Shown here one piece after another: positions 1 to 6,552 of a stretch of DNA of 7,944 bases (the stretch's first letter is position 1; every line of letters starts with the position of its first letter). Source of the stretch: an uncultured Clostridia bacterium (GTDB lineage Bacteria; Bacillota_A; Clostridia; TANB77; CAG-508); assembly GCA_947369305.1 (NCBI GenBank), contig CANBLA010000039.1, positions 1 to 7,944 of the forward strand, written 5' to 3'. A model generated the notes under the pieces. It worked only from the letters and a program-made list of their open reading frames with translations. It did not search any database and had not been told where the DNA came from. Both the position numbers and the translations under genes were made by a program.

Positions 1-1
1 G

Positions 2-433
2 ATTAATCCAAACAACTTCACAAGCAATAAATCAAGAGCAACTTGCCAAGCCATAGTTTCACTTGCAGGTCCGCTAACAAATTTTATTTTAGCGATTATT
101 TTTACGGTCATTTATTATATATTAGGAAATTTTGCGCCAGCCACACAACTGGTTGCAATTCTTATGTTGTTGGTTTTGTATACGATTTCGATTAATATTG
201 GTTTAGGTGTATTTAATTTAATTCCACTACCACCATTAGATGGCGAAAAAATCTTCCGTCATATTTTGCCTTACCATGCAATCGAATGGCTAGATAGAAA
301 TTCCAACACATTACAACTAATTTTCATGGTTTTATGGATTACGGGACTTTTAGGCTATATTGTAAGTCCTGTCGTAGGTTTTTTATCAAATGCTTTATTT
401 AGTATGGTTGGAGCGATATTTGGAATGTTTTAA
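2..433 (+). CDS. Site-2 protease family protein (peptidase M50), 3' part only
   Basis: This is the C-terminal 143 residues of an intramembrane zinc metalloprotease; the gene runs off the left edge, so its HExxH zinc site is not in view. What is visible is typical of the M50B group: an early NPNNF-type segment, the transmembrane stretch around [12 protein letters not shown] (bases about 53-120), and the second conserved element [12 protein letters not shown] (about 215-250), where the Asp of the PLDG motif (codon at 239) supplies the third zinc ligand in this family. A further long hydrophobic segment fills the C-terminus. Members cleave membrane-embedded substrates or have less defined housekeeping roles; the substrate here cannot be inferred. 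The stop codon overlaps an ATG in TAATG at 431-435, and tsaD starts just downstream, so the two are probably co-transcribed. Confidence 0.9.
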   Translation: MNPNNFTSNKSRATCQAIVSLAGPLTNFILAIIFTVIYYILGNFAPATQLVAILMLLVLYTISINIGLGVFNLIPLPPLDGEKIFRHILPYHAIEWLDRNSNTLQLIFMVLWITGLLGYIVSPVVGFLSNALFSMVGAIFGMF

Positions 434-450
434 TGAAAAGGAAAACTGAA

Positions 451-1444
451 ATGAAAGATATAGTTATTTTAGGAATTGAATCAAGCTGTGATGAAACCTC
501 TGTTGCTGTCGTAAAAAACGGCAGAGAGGTTTTATCCAATGTTATCAACTCACAGATAAAAATTCATGAAGAATATGGAGGAGTTGTGCCAGAAATCGCC
601 TCCAGATGTCATGTAGAAGTAATCAATCAGATTATGAAACAAGCCTTAAAAGAGGCGAATTTAAGCTTAGAAGAAATTGATGCTATTGCTGTAACACAAG
701 GTCCGGGATTAGTTGGCGCATTGTTAGTTGGTGTTTCCTATGCAAAAGGTTTGAGTTTTGCTGTGAAAAAGCCACTCATTGCAGTCAATCACATAGCAGG
801 ACACGTATCAGCCAATTACTTGACACATCCAGACTTAGAGCCACCATTTTTATGTTTAATTATTTCAGGAGGGCATACCCATTTAGTAAATGTCAAAACT
901 TACAATGATTACGAAATTTTAGGCAAAACACGAGATGATGCCATCGGAGAAGCCTTTGACAAAGTGGCAAGAGTGGTGGGTTTAGGCTATCCGGGAGGTC
1001 CTAAAATCGACGAGATGGCGAAAAAACGGTACCCCTAATATAGGATTACCACTAACGCATTTAGAGGGCTTTGATTTTAGTTTTAGTGGAATCAAAACTG
1101 CTGTCATCAACTTAAATCACAAGACACCAGATTTGGATAAAGCCGATTTGTGTGCGAGTTTTGAAAAAGCAGTAACAGAAATGTTGATTTTTAACGTTGA
1201 AAAGGCAATTAAAGCATACAAAACTGATAGAATCGTGTTAGCAGGAGGTGTTTCGAGAAATTCTTACATCAGAAATGAGTTTGACCAATTGGCGCAAAGG
1301 CAAAAAATCAAAGTCTATTATCCAGAACCAATTTTGTGTACGGACAATGCTGCCATGATTGCGGCGCAAGGGTATTATGACTATTTAGCAGGAAAAACAG
1401 CAGATTTGTATTTAAATGCGGTGCCGAATTTGAAATTAATGTAG
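451..1444 (+). CDS. tsaD: TsaD, tRNA N6-adenosine threonylcarbamoyltransferase, with a +1 frame break at about 1027
   Basis: TsaD transfers the threonylcarbamoyl group onto A37 of ANN-decoding tRNAs, working with TsaB and TsaE in the cytoplasm; it is normally essential. The first part reads in one frame from 451 with GIESSCDET, the metal-binding NHIAGH (His114, His118) and SGGHTH. After Lys192 the frame meets CGG TAC CCC TAA and stops at 1036-1038. The rest of the protein continues without gap in the +1 frame: [30 protein letters not shown] and CTDNAA (Asp298, third metal ligand), ending at 1444. Dropping one base gives 330 residues, the normal family length, with every motif present. I chose ATG 451 rather than 433 because AAAAGGA (436-442) sits 8 bases before it and because the family begins [15 protein letters not shown]. 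The break may be programmed recoding, a sequencing indel or a real mutation; the intact second half argues against old decay. Confidence 0.93.
1027..1037 (+). other. Candidate +1 frameshift site in tsaD (CGG, Gly-Thr follows)
   Basis: The incoming frame reads GCG AAA AAA CGG TAC CCC TAA. Skipping the C at 1027 gives GGT ACC CCT, that is Gly-Thr-Pro, which matches the expected AKxGxP segment of TsaD. Deleting one A of the preceding A6 run would equally restore the frame, giving Lys-Asn-Gly, so a homopolymer indel remains possible. A weak imperfect hairpin can be drawn just downstream (GGTA 1028-1031 with TACC 1047-1050; CCTA 1034-1037 with TAGG 1041-1044). The 0-frame stop lies only three codons after the CGG. 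Confidence 0.55.
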
Positions 1445-1483
1445 GGTGATGTTTTCAATTGCTCACACGGAAAGGAAAATAAA

Positions 1484-2188
1484 ATGGCAATCTATACAAT
1501 TGGTGATTTACATTTATCTTTTGGCACAGACAAGCCAATGGATATTTTCGGTTGGGGAAATCATAGTGAAAAAATAAAACAAAATTGGATAGAAAATGTA
1601 AAAGAACAAGATACCGTCATTATTCCCGGAGATTTTTCTTGGGCAATGGCATTAGAAGAAGCCGATCAAGATTTTGAATTCTTAAATGGTTTACCAGGTC
1701 AAAAGATTCTGAGCAAAGGAAACCATGATTATTGGTGGAATTCACTTACGAAAATGACGAAATTTTTGCAGGAAAAACATTTTGAGAAAATTGAGTTTTT
1801 GCAAAATAATAGTTTTCTAGTGGAGGATAAAATTATCGTTGGAACACGCGGTTGGACTACATATGCATGGAATTCGGAAGAAAATTACAAAATTTTGAAA
1901 CGCGAAAGGGAACGCTTGAAATTATCGATTGAAGATGGTTTGAAAAAGTTTGGAAATAATAAAGAAATGATTTGTTTTTTACATTATCCGCCATTTTTTA
2001 GGGAAAATGTGCCTGAGGAAATTGATTTTATAGAAACTATGAAGAAATATAGTATTCAAAAGTGTTTTTATGCACATTTACATGGGGATGCACATAGAGA
2101 AGCTTTTGGAGGAGATTTTGAAAAAATTTATTTTGAATTGGTGAGTTCGGATTATTTAACTTTTAACTTAAAATTAATTCAAAAATAA
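1484..2188 (+). CDS. Calcineurin-like metallophosphoesterase (predicted phosphohydrolase)
   Basis: A 234-residue soluble protein carrying the full set of metallophosphoesterase motifs in order: GDLH near the N-terminus (Asp8, His10), PGDFSWAM (about 48-55), KGNHDYWW (about 78-85), FLHYPP (about 165-170) and YAHLHGDAH (about 196-204). These residues bind two metal ions and catalyse phosphoester hydrolysis. It resembles the stand-alone predicted phosphohydrolases of Bacillota (COG1768-like); the natural substrate is not known. The start ATG at 1484 is preceded by AAAGGAAAA. It lies 39 bases after tsaD with no terminator between them, so it is likely in the same transcript. There is no signal peptide or membrane segment. 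Confidence 0.9.
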   Translation: MAIYTIGDLHLSFGTDKPMDIFGWGNHSEKIKQNWIENVKEQDTVIIPGDFSWAMALEEADQDFEFLNGLPGQKILSKGNHDYWWNSLTKMTKFLQEKHFEKIEFLQNNSFLVEDKIIVGTRGWTTYAWNSEENYKILKRERERLKLSIEDGLKKFGNNKEMICFLHYPPFFRENVPEEIDFIETMKKYSIQKCFYAHLHGDAHREAFGGDFEKIYFELVSSDYLTFNLKLIQK

Positions 2189-2211
2189 GAAATAAAGGAA
2201 AGAGATGATTA

Positions 2212-3765
2212 ATGGAGTGGAAAAAGTATAAGAATAAAAGATTACAACAAATTATAAAAAAACAAATAACTTTTAAAAAATATGGAGATTTTGCAATTGT
2301 ATTTCAAGAAATTCTTCAAAGAAGAGCATATGAATTTGGTTTTTCTGATTTACATATGGAAAGTGAAATCCAACATTTCGCAGATTGGATGATAGATTGT
2401 AAATTCGTGGATGCTACAGAATTACCTTTTCCGGAGAGTGCTGCTATGTATATGATAGAAGGAAAGGAGGCTAAAAAAATATTAATTAACAGAGATATTT
2501 TTACAAAAATAGAGCACGAAAACCCAGATGAGATATATGTTAAATTGTATGAAGTTCTCACACATGAAGTTTATCATGCTATTGGAATGAGAGGAGATGG
2601 GGCGACAGGATTAAAGTATCAATATGGAAATCAAAGAAATGGCAAAGATTATGCTGGTACGGCATTAAATGAAACATTTAATGAAGCAGCAGCTAGTAGA
2701 GCAAGTTTTTCAAAAACGATGAAAGACTTTAAAAATTATAGAGCAAAGACAATAGCATTTCCTGAATTGACTTTTGTGCCTAATTTGTTAGCAGCAAGTT
2801 TGGGAGTGTCTGAAAAAGAGATTTTAAAGGTAGGTATTGTGGCAGGGGAAGTATCAAGACAAGAATTAGGAAGATTATTTCGAGAAAAATTTCAAAATCA
2901 AGAAATTTTATGTGAAGCATATGAGATATTTCAAGAATTTGAAGTAAATCTTGGTATTTTATTTAATAATTTATATAAAGCCAGAACATCAAGTCAAGAT
3001 TTTAATAAAAATTATATAAAAAAATTATATTCATCTATTTATGAATTGGCATCTTTGCAGATTGCAAATGATACAAGAGAGATTACTTTCAATTATATAG
3101 CAGAACTTTTTTACCGATATTCTAAAATGGGCAAAATAAGACAGGACTCTTTAGGTGACTTTATTATATATGGATCTATAAAATCACAAGATAAAGAGGA
3201 AATTTTAAAAAATGGGATGGCTCATACGAATATTTTATATGAACAAATAAAAGAGAGATATATAAGCGCAATGAAAAGTTATTCTATACAAGATAAAAAT
3301 TTTAAATCAGACTATGAAAAGTACATTTTTAAAGAAGATTATGATAATGGAAAACAGTGGGACAATAAACCGATAGAAAAAGTATTAAAGAGAATTTTCG
3401 AAAAAGATAAAAAAATTCAGATTCAAAAAGGAATGGAAATAACAGCAGAACTTCCTGAAATAAATACAATTTCTCCAATATCACAAAGCTCGTTTTCTGA
3501 AGAGAAAAATTCATTTTTTACACCTTTGAAAAAGGTTGTAGAAAACATCATAAGACGTATCCAAAATAGGAATAAGAAAAAACTTCCATTACCACCTGGG
3601 GAAATCCAGCAAAGACAAGATAGAGCAGAGTATTATACAAACTTAGTAAATAATCATTGGAAAGTATCTAAAGAACGACTAATTCCGAGAGAAAAAAAGG
3701 GCGAGATAATGTACAAGGGCAATATTCAGTGGAAGAACATGATGAATGGAATGTATAAGTTTTAA
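2212..3765 (+). CDS. Uncharacterised 517-residue protein with HEVYH zinc-metalloprotease-like motif
   Basis: I do not recognise the family. The protein has no signal peptide or membrane segment, so it is probably cytoplasmic. Residues 117-123 read THEVYHA, an HExxH motif (His118, Glu119, His122) in a helix-like context, followed about 32-36 residues later by LNETFNEAAAS (Glu154, Glu158), a plausible third zinc ligand of gluzincin type. The region between is Gly-rich (GMRGDGATG). The middle (about 200-400) looks largely helical; the last 150 residues are lysine/arginine-rich and low in complexity, with a KKKLPLPPG stretch near 465-473. ATG 2212 is used because AAAGGAAAGAG lies upstream; an ATG at 2205 opens only an eight-codon frame. 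It follows the phosphoesterase by 23 bases and precedes a new promoter, so it closes the upstream operon. It appears more AT-rich than tsaD, with many AGA and ATA codons, and may be lineage-specific. Protease activity is inference from the motif. Confidence 0.8.
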   Translation: MEWKKYKNKRLQQIIKKQITFKKYGDFAIVFQEILQRRAYEFGFSDLHMESEIQHFADWMIDCKFVDATELPFPESAAMYMIEGKEAKKILINRDIFTKIEHENPDEIYVKLYEVLTHEVYHAIGMRGDGATGLKYQYGNQRNGKDYAGTALNETFNEAAASRASFSKTMKDFKNYRAKTIAFPELTFVPNLLAASLGVSEKEILKVGIVAGEVSRQELGRLFREKFQNQEILCEAYEIFQEFEVNLGILFNNLYKARTSSQDFNKNYIKKLYSSIYELASLQIANDTREITFNYIAELFYRYSKMGKIRQDSLGDFIIYGSIKSQDKEEILKNGMAHTNILYEQIKERYISAMKSYSIQDKNFKSDYEKYIFKEDYDNGKQWDNKPIEKVLKRIFEKDKKIQIQKGMEITAELPEINTISPISQSSFSEEKNSFFTPLKKVVENIIRRIQNRNKKKLPLPPGEIQQRQDRAEYYTNLVNNHWKVSKERLIPREKKGEIMYKGNIQWKNMMNGMYKF

Positions 3766-3804
3766 GAAAATTTTCCAAAACCTCTTTCTTTTTTATAAAA
3801 AATG

Positions 3805-3813
3805 TGGTATAAT
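3805..3813 (+). promoter_or_regulatory. Extended -10 promoter upstream of rsmE
   Basis: TGG-TATAAT (perfect -10 at 3808-3813 with the TGn extension) lies in the 97-base gap after the 517-residue gene. The matching -35 position, 17 bases upstream, is poor (TTTCTT, 3785-3790), as is usual for extended -10 promoters. Transcription would start near 3820 and give a leader of about 40 bases before rsmE. It probably drives rsmE through gmk. Confidence 0.65.
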
Positions 3814-3862
3814 AAAAAAAAGGGTATATAGAATACTCTTATTTAGTAATGGAAAAAATAAA

Positions 3863-4609
3863 ATGAGAAAATTTTTTGTAAAAAACGAAAACATACAAGA
3901 AAACGAGATTGAAATTTTAGGTAGTGATGTCAATCATATCAAAAATGTATTGAGATTGAAGATAGAAGACGAAATACAAATCTGCAATCAAGATACAAGT
4001 CAAAATTATATTGGTAAGATTACAAAAGTTGACAAACAGGTAGTGCGAGCAAAAATCGTTCAGAAAATAGAAGCAACTACGGAAAGTAATGTTGAACTGC
4101 ATATTTTTCAAGGACTTCCCAAAGCGGACAAAATGGAACTGATTATTCAAAAAGGAACCGAGCTTGGCGCATCCCAATTTATACCAGTTGCTTTTCAAAG
4201 AAGTATTGTGAAATTGTCTGAAAAAGATGCGATGAAAAAAGTAGCACGTTGGCAAAAAATTGCGGAAGTTTCAGCAAAACAAAGTCATAGAGATTTAGTG
4301 CCAGAAGTAAAAAATGTAATTTCTGTAAAAAATATTTGTCATTTGGCGTGTGAATATGATAAAATGATACTTGCTTATGAAAAAGAAACAGAAAATCATA
4401 TAAAAAATGAATTATTACAACTTAAAAATACAAAAGAAAAGTTAAAAATTGCAGTTATTATTGGACCAGAAGGTGGAATTGAGGAAGAAGAGGTATTGCT
4501 TTTAAAAAAAGCAGGAGCAAAAGTAGTTAGTTTAGGAAAAAGGATTTTAAGGACAGAAACGGTTGCCCTTCAAACTTGTTCCATTATTATGTATGAACTA
4601 GAAAAATAG
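3863..4609 (+). CDS. rsmE: RsmE, 16S rRNA m3U1498 methyltransferase
   Basis: RsmE methylates N3 of U1498 in 16S rRNA using S-adenosylmethionine and belongs to the SPOUT (trefoil-knot) superfamily. The 248 residues cover the whole family: an N-terminal PUA-like RNA-binding part (1-70), then LPKADKMELIIQKGTELG (85-102), the RW-KIAEVSAKQS segment (129-141), and the cofactor-binding knot IGPEGG (200-205) with LGKRILRTETVAL (224-236). The ATG at 3863 is chosen because it starts at MRKFFV, as the family does, and lies downstream of the promoter at 3808; the longer frame from 3746 would overlap the previous gene and add an unrelated Phe/Lys-rich extension. The ribosome site is weak (GGAAAA at 3851). 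Its stop overlaps the AGGAGG of the next gene, which implies tight coupling. Confidence 0.95.
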   Translation: MRKFFVKNENIQENEIEILGSDVNHIKNVLRLKIEDEIQICNQDTSQNYIGKITKVDKQVVRAKIVQKIEATTESNVELHIFQGLPKADKMELIIQKGTELGASQFIPVAFQRSIVKLSEKDAMKKVARWQKIAEVSAKQSHRDLVPEVKNVISVKNICHLACEYDKMILAYEKETENHIKNELLQLKNTKEKLKIAVIIGPEGGIEEEEVLLLKKAGAKVVSLGKRILRTETVALQTCSIIMYELEK

Positions 4610-4613
4610 GAGG
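4608..4613 (+). promoter_or_regulatory. Strong ribosome binding site that fixes a TTG start
   Basis: AGGAGG overlaps the last two bases of the rsmE stop codon and lies 9 bases before TTG 4623. The first in-frame ATG (4641) is 27 bases away, too far for this site, so TTG is the initiation codon. Confidence 0.8.
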
Positions 4614-4622
4614 AAACACATT

Positions 4623-5108
4623 TTGAAAAAGTCTACAAAAATGGTAGAAGAAATTGCAAAAAAAAGAAAAATGACAGAAGAAGTAAAACAACAATTAAAT
4701 AAGAAAATATTTTATAATTGTTTAGTTGCAATTGGAATTATGGTATATATTTGTGCAATTGATGTTGTATATATTTATGCCAAACAACAAATGATTTCAG
4801 TTGCTTTGAAAGTATTTGCGATGTTTTTGATTGTCCTTACAGTTGGAATTTTTGAATTTTCGTATCGAAAAGAAAGTGGAAAAATGGCAATTATAGCGAT
4901 GGAGTTACTTGCTTTTAGTGTCATTATTTTATATATTCCGCAGATATATATTAATCTTGATAAATTATTTTGCCAAGCATTGCTATTTACACCAATATTT
5001 TGCGCAATTTATTACATGGCAAAATCAATTATTATTTATATCAAAACCGAGAAAGATTATCAAAATAGTTTAAGTGATGTAAAAGAAATTGTCAAAGATG
5101 AAGTTTAA
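4623..5108 (+). CDS. Hypothetical four-helix membrane protein
   Basis: A 161-residue protein with a short basic N-terminus (KKRK near residues 13-16) followed by four hydrophobic segments at roughly 29-53, 56-79, 87-107 and 113-137, and an acidic, charged tail (KTEKDY...VKDEV). There is no signal peptide and I see no enzyme motif; the family is not recognised. It initiates at TTG with an ideal AGGAGG site 9 bases upstream. It sits between rsmE and yicC with small gaps (13 bases before, 20 after), so it belongs to the same transcript, but its neighbours give no direct clue to function. Predicted to be an integral membrane protein with both ends in the cytoplasm, since the flanks of both ends are positively charged. 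Confidence 0.85.
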   Translation: MKKSTKMVEEIAKKRKMTEEVKQQLNKKIFYNCLVAIGIMVYICAIDVVYIYAKQQMISVALKVFAMFLIVLTVGIFEFSYRKESGKMAIIAMELLAFSVIILYIPQIYINLDKLFCQALLFTPIFCAIYYMAKSIIIYIKTEKDYQNSLSDVKEIVKDEV

Positions 5109-5113
5109 AAAGT

Positions 5114-5119
5114 AAAGGA
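5114..5119 (+). promoter_or_regulatory. Ribosome binding site deciding the yicC start
   Basis: AAAGGA abuts an ATG at 5120, leaving no room for initiation there, but sits 9 bases before the in-frame ATG at 5129. The second ATG gives [11 protein letters not shown], the usual N-terminus of the family. Confidence 0.75.
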
Positions 5120-5128
5120 ATGAAAAAT

Positions 5129-6007
5129 ATGATAAGAAGTATGACAGGTTTTGGACGTGGAAAATACGAAAAAGAAGGACGTGAGTATACCATTGAAATT
5201 AAGTCTGTTAATCATAAATATAACGATATATCCATACGAATGCCGAGATTTTTAAATAGTTTTGAAGATAAAATTCGAAAAAAAATTGTGGAAAATCTTT
5301 CACGTGGAAAAGTGGATGTATTTGTTAATTTTGAAAATTATAGTAAAAGAGGAAATGCTATTCATTTTAATGTGGAACTTGCTAAAGAATATGTGCGAGG
5401 ATTACAAAATCTTGCAGAAGAAACAGGAATTCCCTATGCTCTAAATGTTATGGAACTTGTTAAAATGCCAGAAATTTTGAAAATGGAAGAAGATGAAAAT
5501 GAGGATTTAATAGGAAATGAATTGATGTTTGCTTTAGAGGAGGCTCTCCAGAATTTTGTACAAATGAGGCAGTCAGAGGGAAAAAAATTAGTAGAAGACA
5601 TACAAGAAAGAATGGTTTTTGTAGAAACAAAGGTGACTGAGATTGAAAAATTTTCAGATAACTTAGTAAACCAATATATGGAGAAATTGGAAGCAAGAAT
5701 AAAAGAATTAATGACTACGAAAATAGTAGATGAAAATCGTCTGGCACAAGAAATTGTGATTTTTTCTGATAAATCTTCAATTGAGGAAGAATTAACGAGA
5801 TTGCACAGCCATATTCATCAATTTAAGACTTTTTTAGAAGAGGGAAAATCACCAATTGGTAAAAAAATTGATTTTTTGATTCAAGAAATGAATCGAGAAG
5901 TTAATACGATTGGCTCAAAGGCAAATTGTTTGGAAATAACCAATTGTGTAATTGAGTTAAAAACAGAAATAGAAAACATACGAGAACAAGTTCAGAATAT
6001 AGAATAA
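5129..6007 (+). CDS. yicC: YicC/YloC family endoribonuclease
   Basis: YicC-family proteins are cytoplasmic endoribonucleases involved in RNA turnover; the E. coli member has been linked to small-RNA decay. The 292-residue protein has the two standard parts: the N-terminal YicC domain starting [11 protein letters not shown] with [11 protein letters not shown] and [15 protein letters not shown], and the C-terminal DUF1732 region with [34 protein letters not shown] and [19 protein letters not shown] charged, coiled-coil-like linker lies between about 150 and 210. Length is normal for the family. It precedes remA by 19 bases, the same order as yloC–remA in Bacillus subtilis. ATG 5129 is preferred over 5120 on ribosome-site spacing and family N-terminus. 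Confidence 0.95.
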   Translation: MIRSMTGFGRGKYEKEGREYTIEIKSVNHKYNDISIRMPRFLNSFEDKIRKKIVENLSRGKVDVFVNFENYSKRGNAIHFNVELAKEYVRGLQNLAEETGIPYALNVMELVKMPEILKMEEDENEDLIGNELMFALEEALQNFVQMRQSEGKKLVEDIQERMVFVETKVTEIEKFSDNLVNQYMEKLEARIKELMTTKIVDENRLAQEIVIFSDKSSIEEELTRLHSHIHQFKTFLEEGKSPIGKKIDFLIQEMNREVNTIGSKANCLEITNCVIELKTEIENIREQVQNIE

Positions 6008-6026
6008 ATTAGAAAGGATTACAAAG

Positions 6027-6290
6027 ATGCAACTAATTAATATTGGATTTGGAAATATGGTATCAAATCAAAGAATTGTTTCAATTGTGAGCCCTGAATC
6101 GGCTCCTTTAAAAAGAATTGTGCAAGAGGCAAAAGATGAGAAAAGAGCTATTGATGCAACTTTTGGAAGACGTACGAGAGCTGTTATTATTATGGATTCA
6201 GGTCATGTTATTTTATCAGCAGTACAACCTGAGACAATTGCAGGAAGAGTTAATAACAATCAAAATGATTTAGAAAAGGGGGAATGTTAA
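6027..6290 (+). CDS. remA: RemA-family DNA-binding regulator (DUF370)
   Basis: An 87-residue protein nearly collinear with Bacillus subtilis RemA, the activator of biofilm-matrix and osmoprotection genes, which forms ring-like oligomers that wrap DNA. Conserved segments are [50 protein letters not shown] and QPETIA. The arginines known to contact DNA in B. subtilis RemA (18, 50, 51) correspond to Arg16, Arg48 and Arg49 here, so DNA binding should be retained. The start at 6027 has AAAGGA 8 bases upstream. rpoZ starts two bases after its stop, with rpoZ's ribosome site (AAGGGGGA) inside the end of remA, so the two are translationally coupled. The regulon in this organism is unknown; a matrix role is extrapolation. 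Confidence 0.95.
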   Translation: MQLINIGFGNMVSNQRIVSIVSPESAPLKRIVQEAKDEKRAIDATFGRRTRAVIIMDSGHVILSAVQPETIAGRVNNNQNDLEKGEC

Positions 6291-6291
6291 G

Positions 6292-6519
6292 ATGATGGTA
6301 AAACCAGCTGTAACAGATTTATTAAAAAAGGTGGATAATCGCTATTCCTTAGTGATTATGACAGCCAAAAGAGCACGACAAATTGCAGAAGGGGAAGACC
6401 CAATGACAAGTGTGAAAGAGACTTCACCAGTTACACTTGCTGTCAATGAAATATATGAAGATAAAGTGTATCGTTTAAACAATAAAGAGACTGAAGATAT
6501 AAATGAAATAGAATCATAA
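6292..6519 (+). CDS. rpoZ: RNA polymerase omega subunit
   Basis: Omega is the small RNA polymerase subunit that assists beta' folding and core assembly. The 75 residues show the signature PAVTDLLKKVDNRYSLVIMTAKRARQIAEG followed by SPVTLAVNEIYEDKVY, then an acidic tail (ETEDINEIES). The length is normal for Bacillota. Two consecutive ATGs (6292 and 6295) are possible starts; AAGGGGGA at 6276-6283 is 8 bases from the first and 11 from the second, so I take the first. It precedes gmk, whereas in B. subtilis gmk comes before rpoZ. Confidence 0.95.
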   Translation: MMVKPAVTDLLKKVDNRYSLVIMTAKRARQIAEGEDPMTSVKETSPVTLAVNEIYEDKVYRLNNKETEDINEIES

Positions 6520-6552
6520 AAACAATTCTGAAACAGAAAGGAATTAAAATAC

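Noticed and set aside
990..1000. An SD-like GGGAGGT upstream of the tsaD break as a prfB-type stimulator
   Set aside because: It is about 27 bases upstream rather than the few bases seen in prfB, it encodes the conserved PGGP motif, and gmk has no equivalent.
1020..1027. A classic -1 slippery heptamer, A AAA AAC, in tsaD
   Set aside because: The run is not in the right phase (the frame is GCG AAA AAA CGG), and the needed shift is +1, not -1.
1133..1444. The second half of tsaD as an independent gene
   Set aside because: The +1 frame is already coding from about 1028 with conserved TsaD sequence ([12 protein letters not shown]), and no ribosome site precedes an internal start; it is the continuation of tsaD.
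3766..3800. A terminator between the 517-residue gene and rsmE, suggested by GAAAATTTTC followed by T-rich sequence
   Set aside because: The palindrome has no loop and is entirely A/T apart from one pair, so no stable hairpin forms.
3746..3862. Upstream extension of rsmE starting at 3746
   Set aside because: It overlaps the previous gene, runs through the promoter and adds Phe/Lys-rich sequence absent from the family; ATG 3863 begins at the conserved MRKFFV.
5460..5696. Minus-strand open frame opposite yicC, and similar antisense frames at 2316-2561, 3329-3514, 3917-4255, 6342-6554 and 6568-6768
   Set aside because: They are shadows of strongly conserved plus-strand genes, with no ribosome sites or recognisable protein features.
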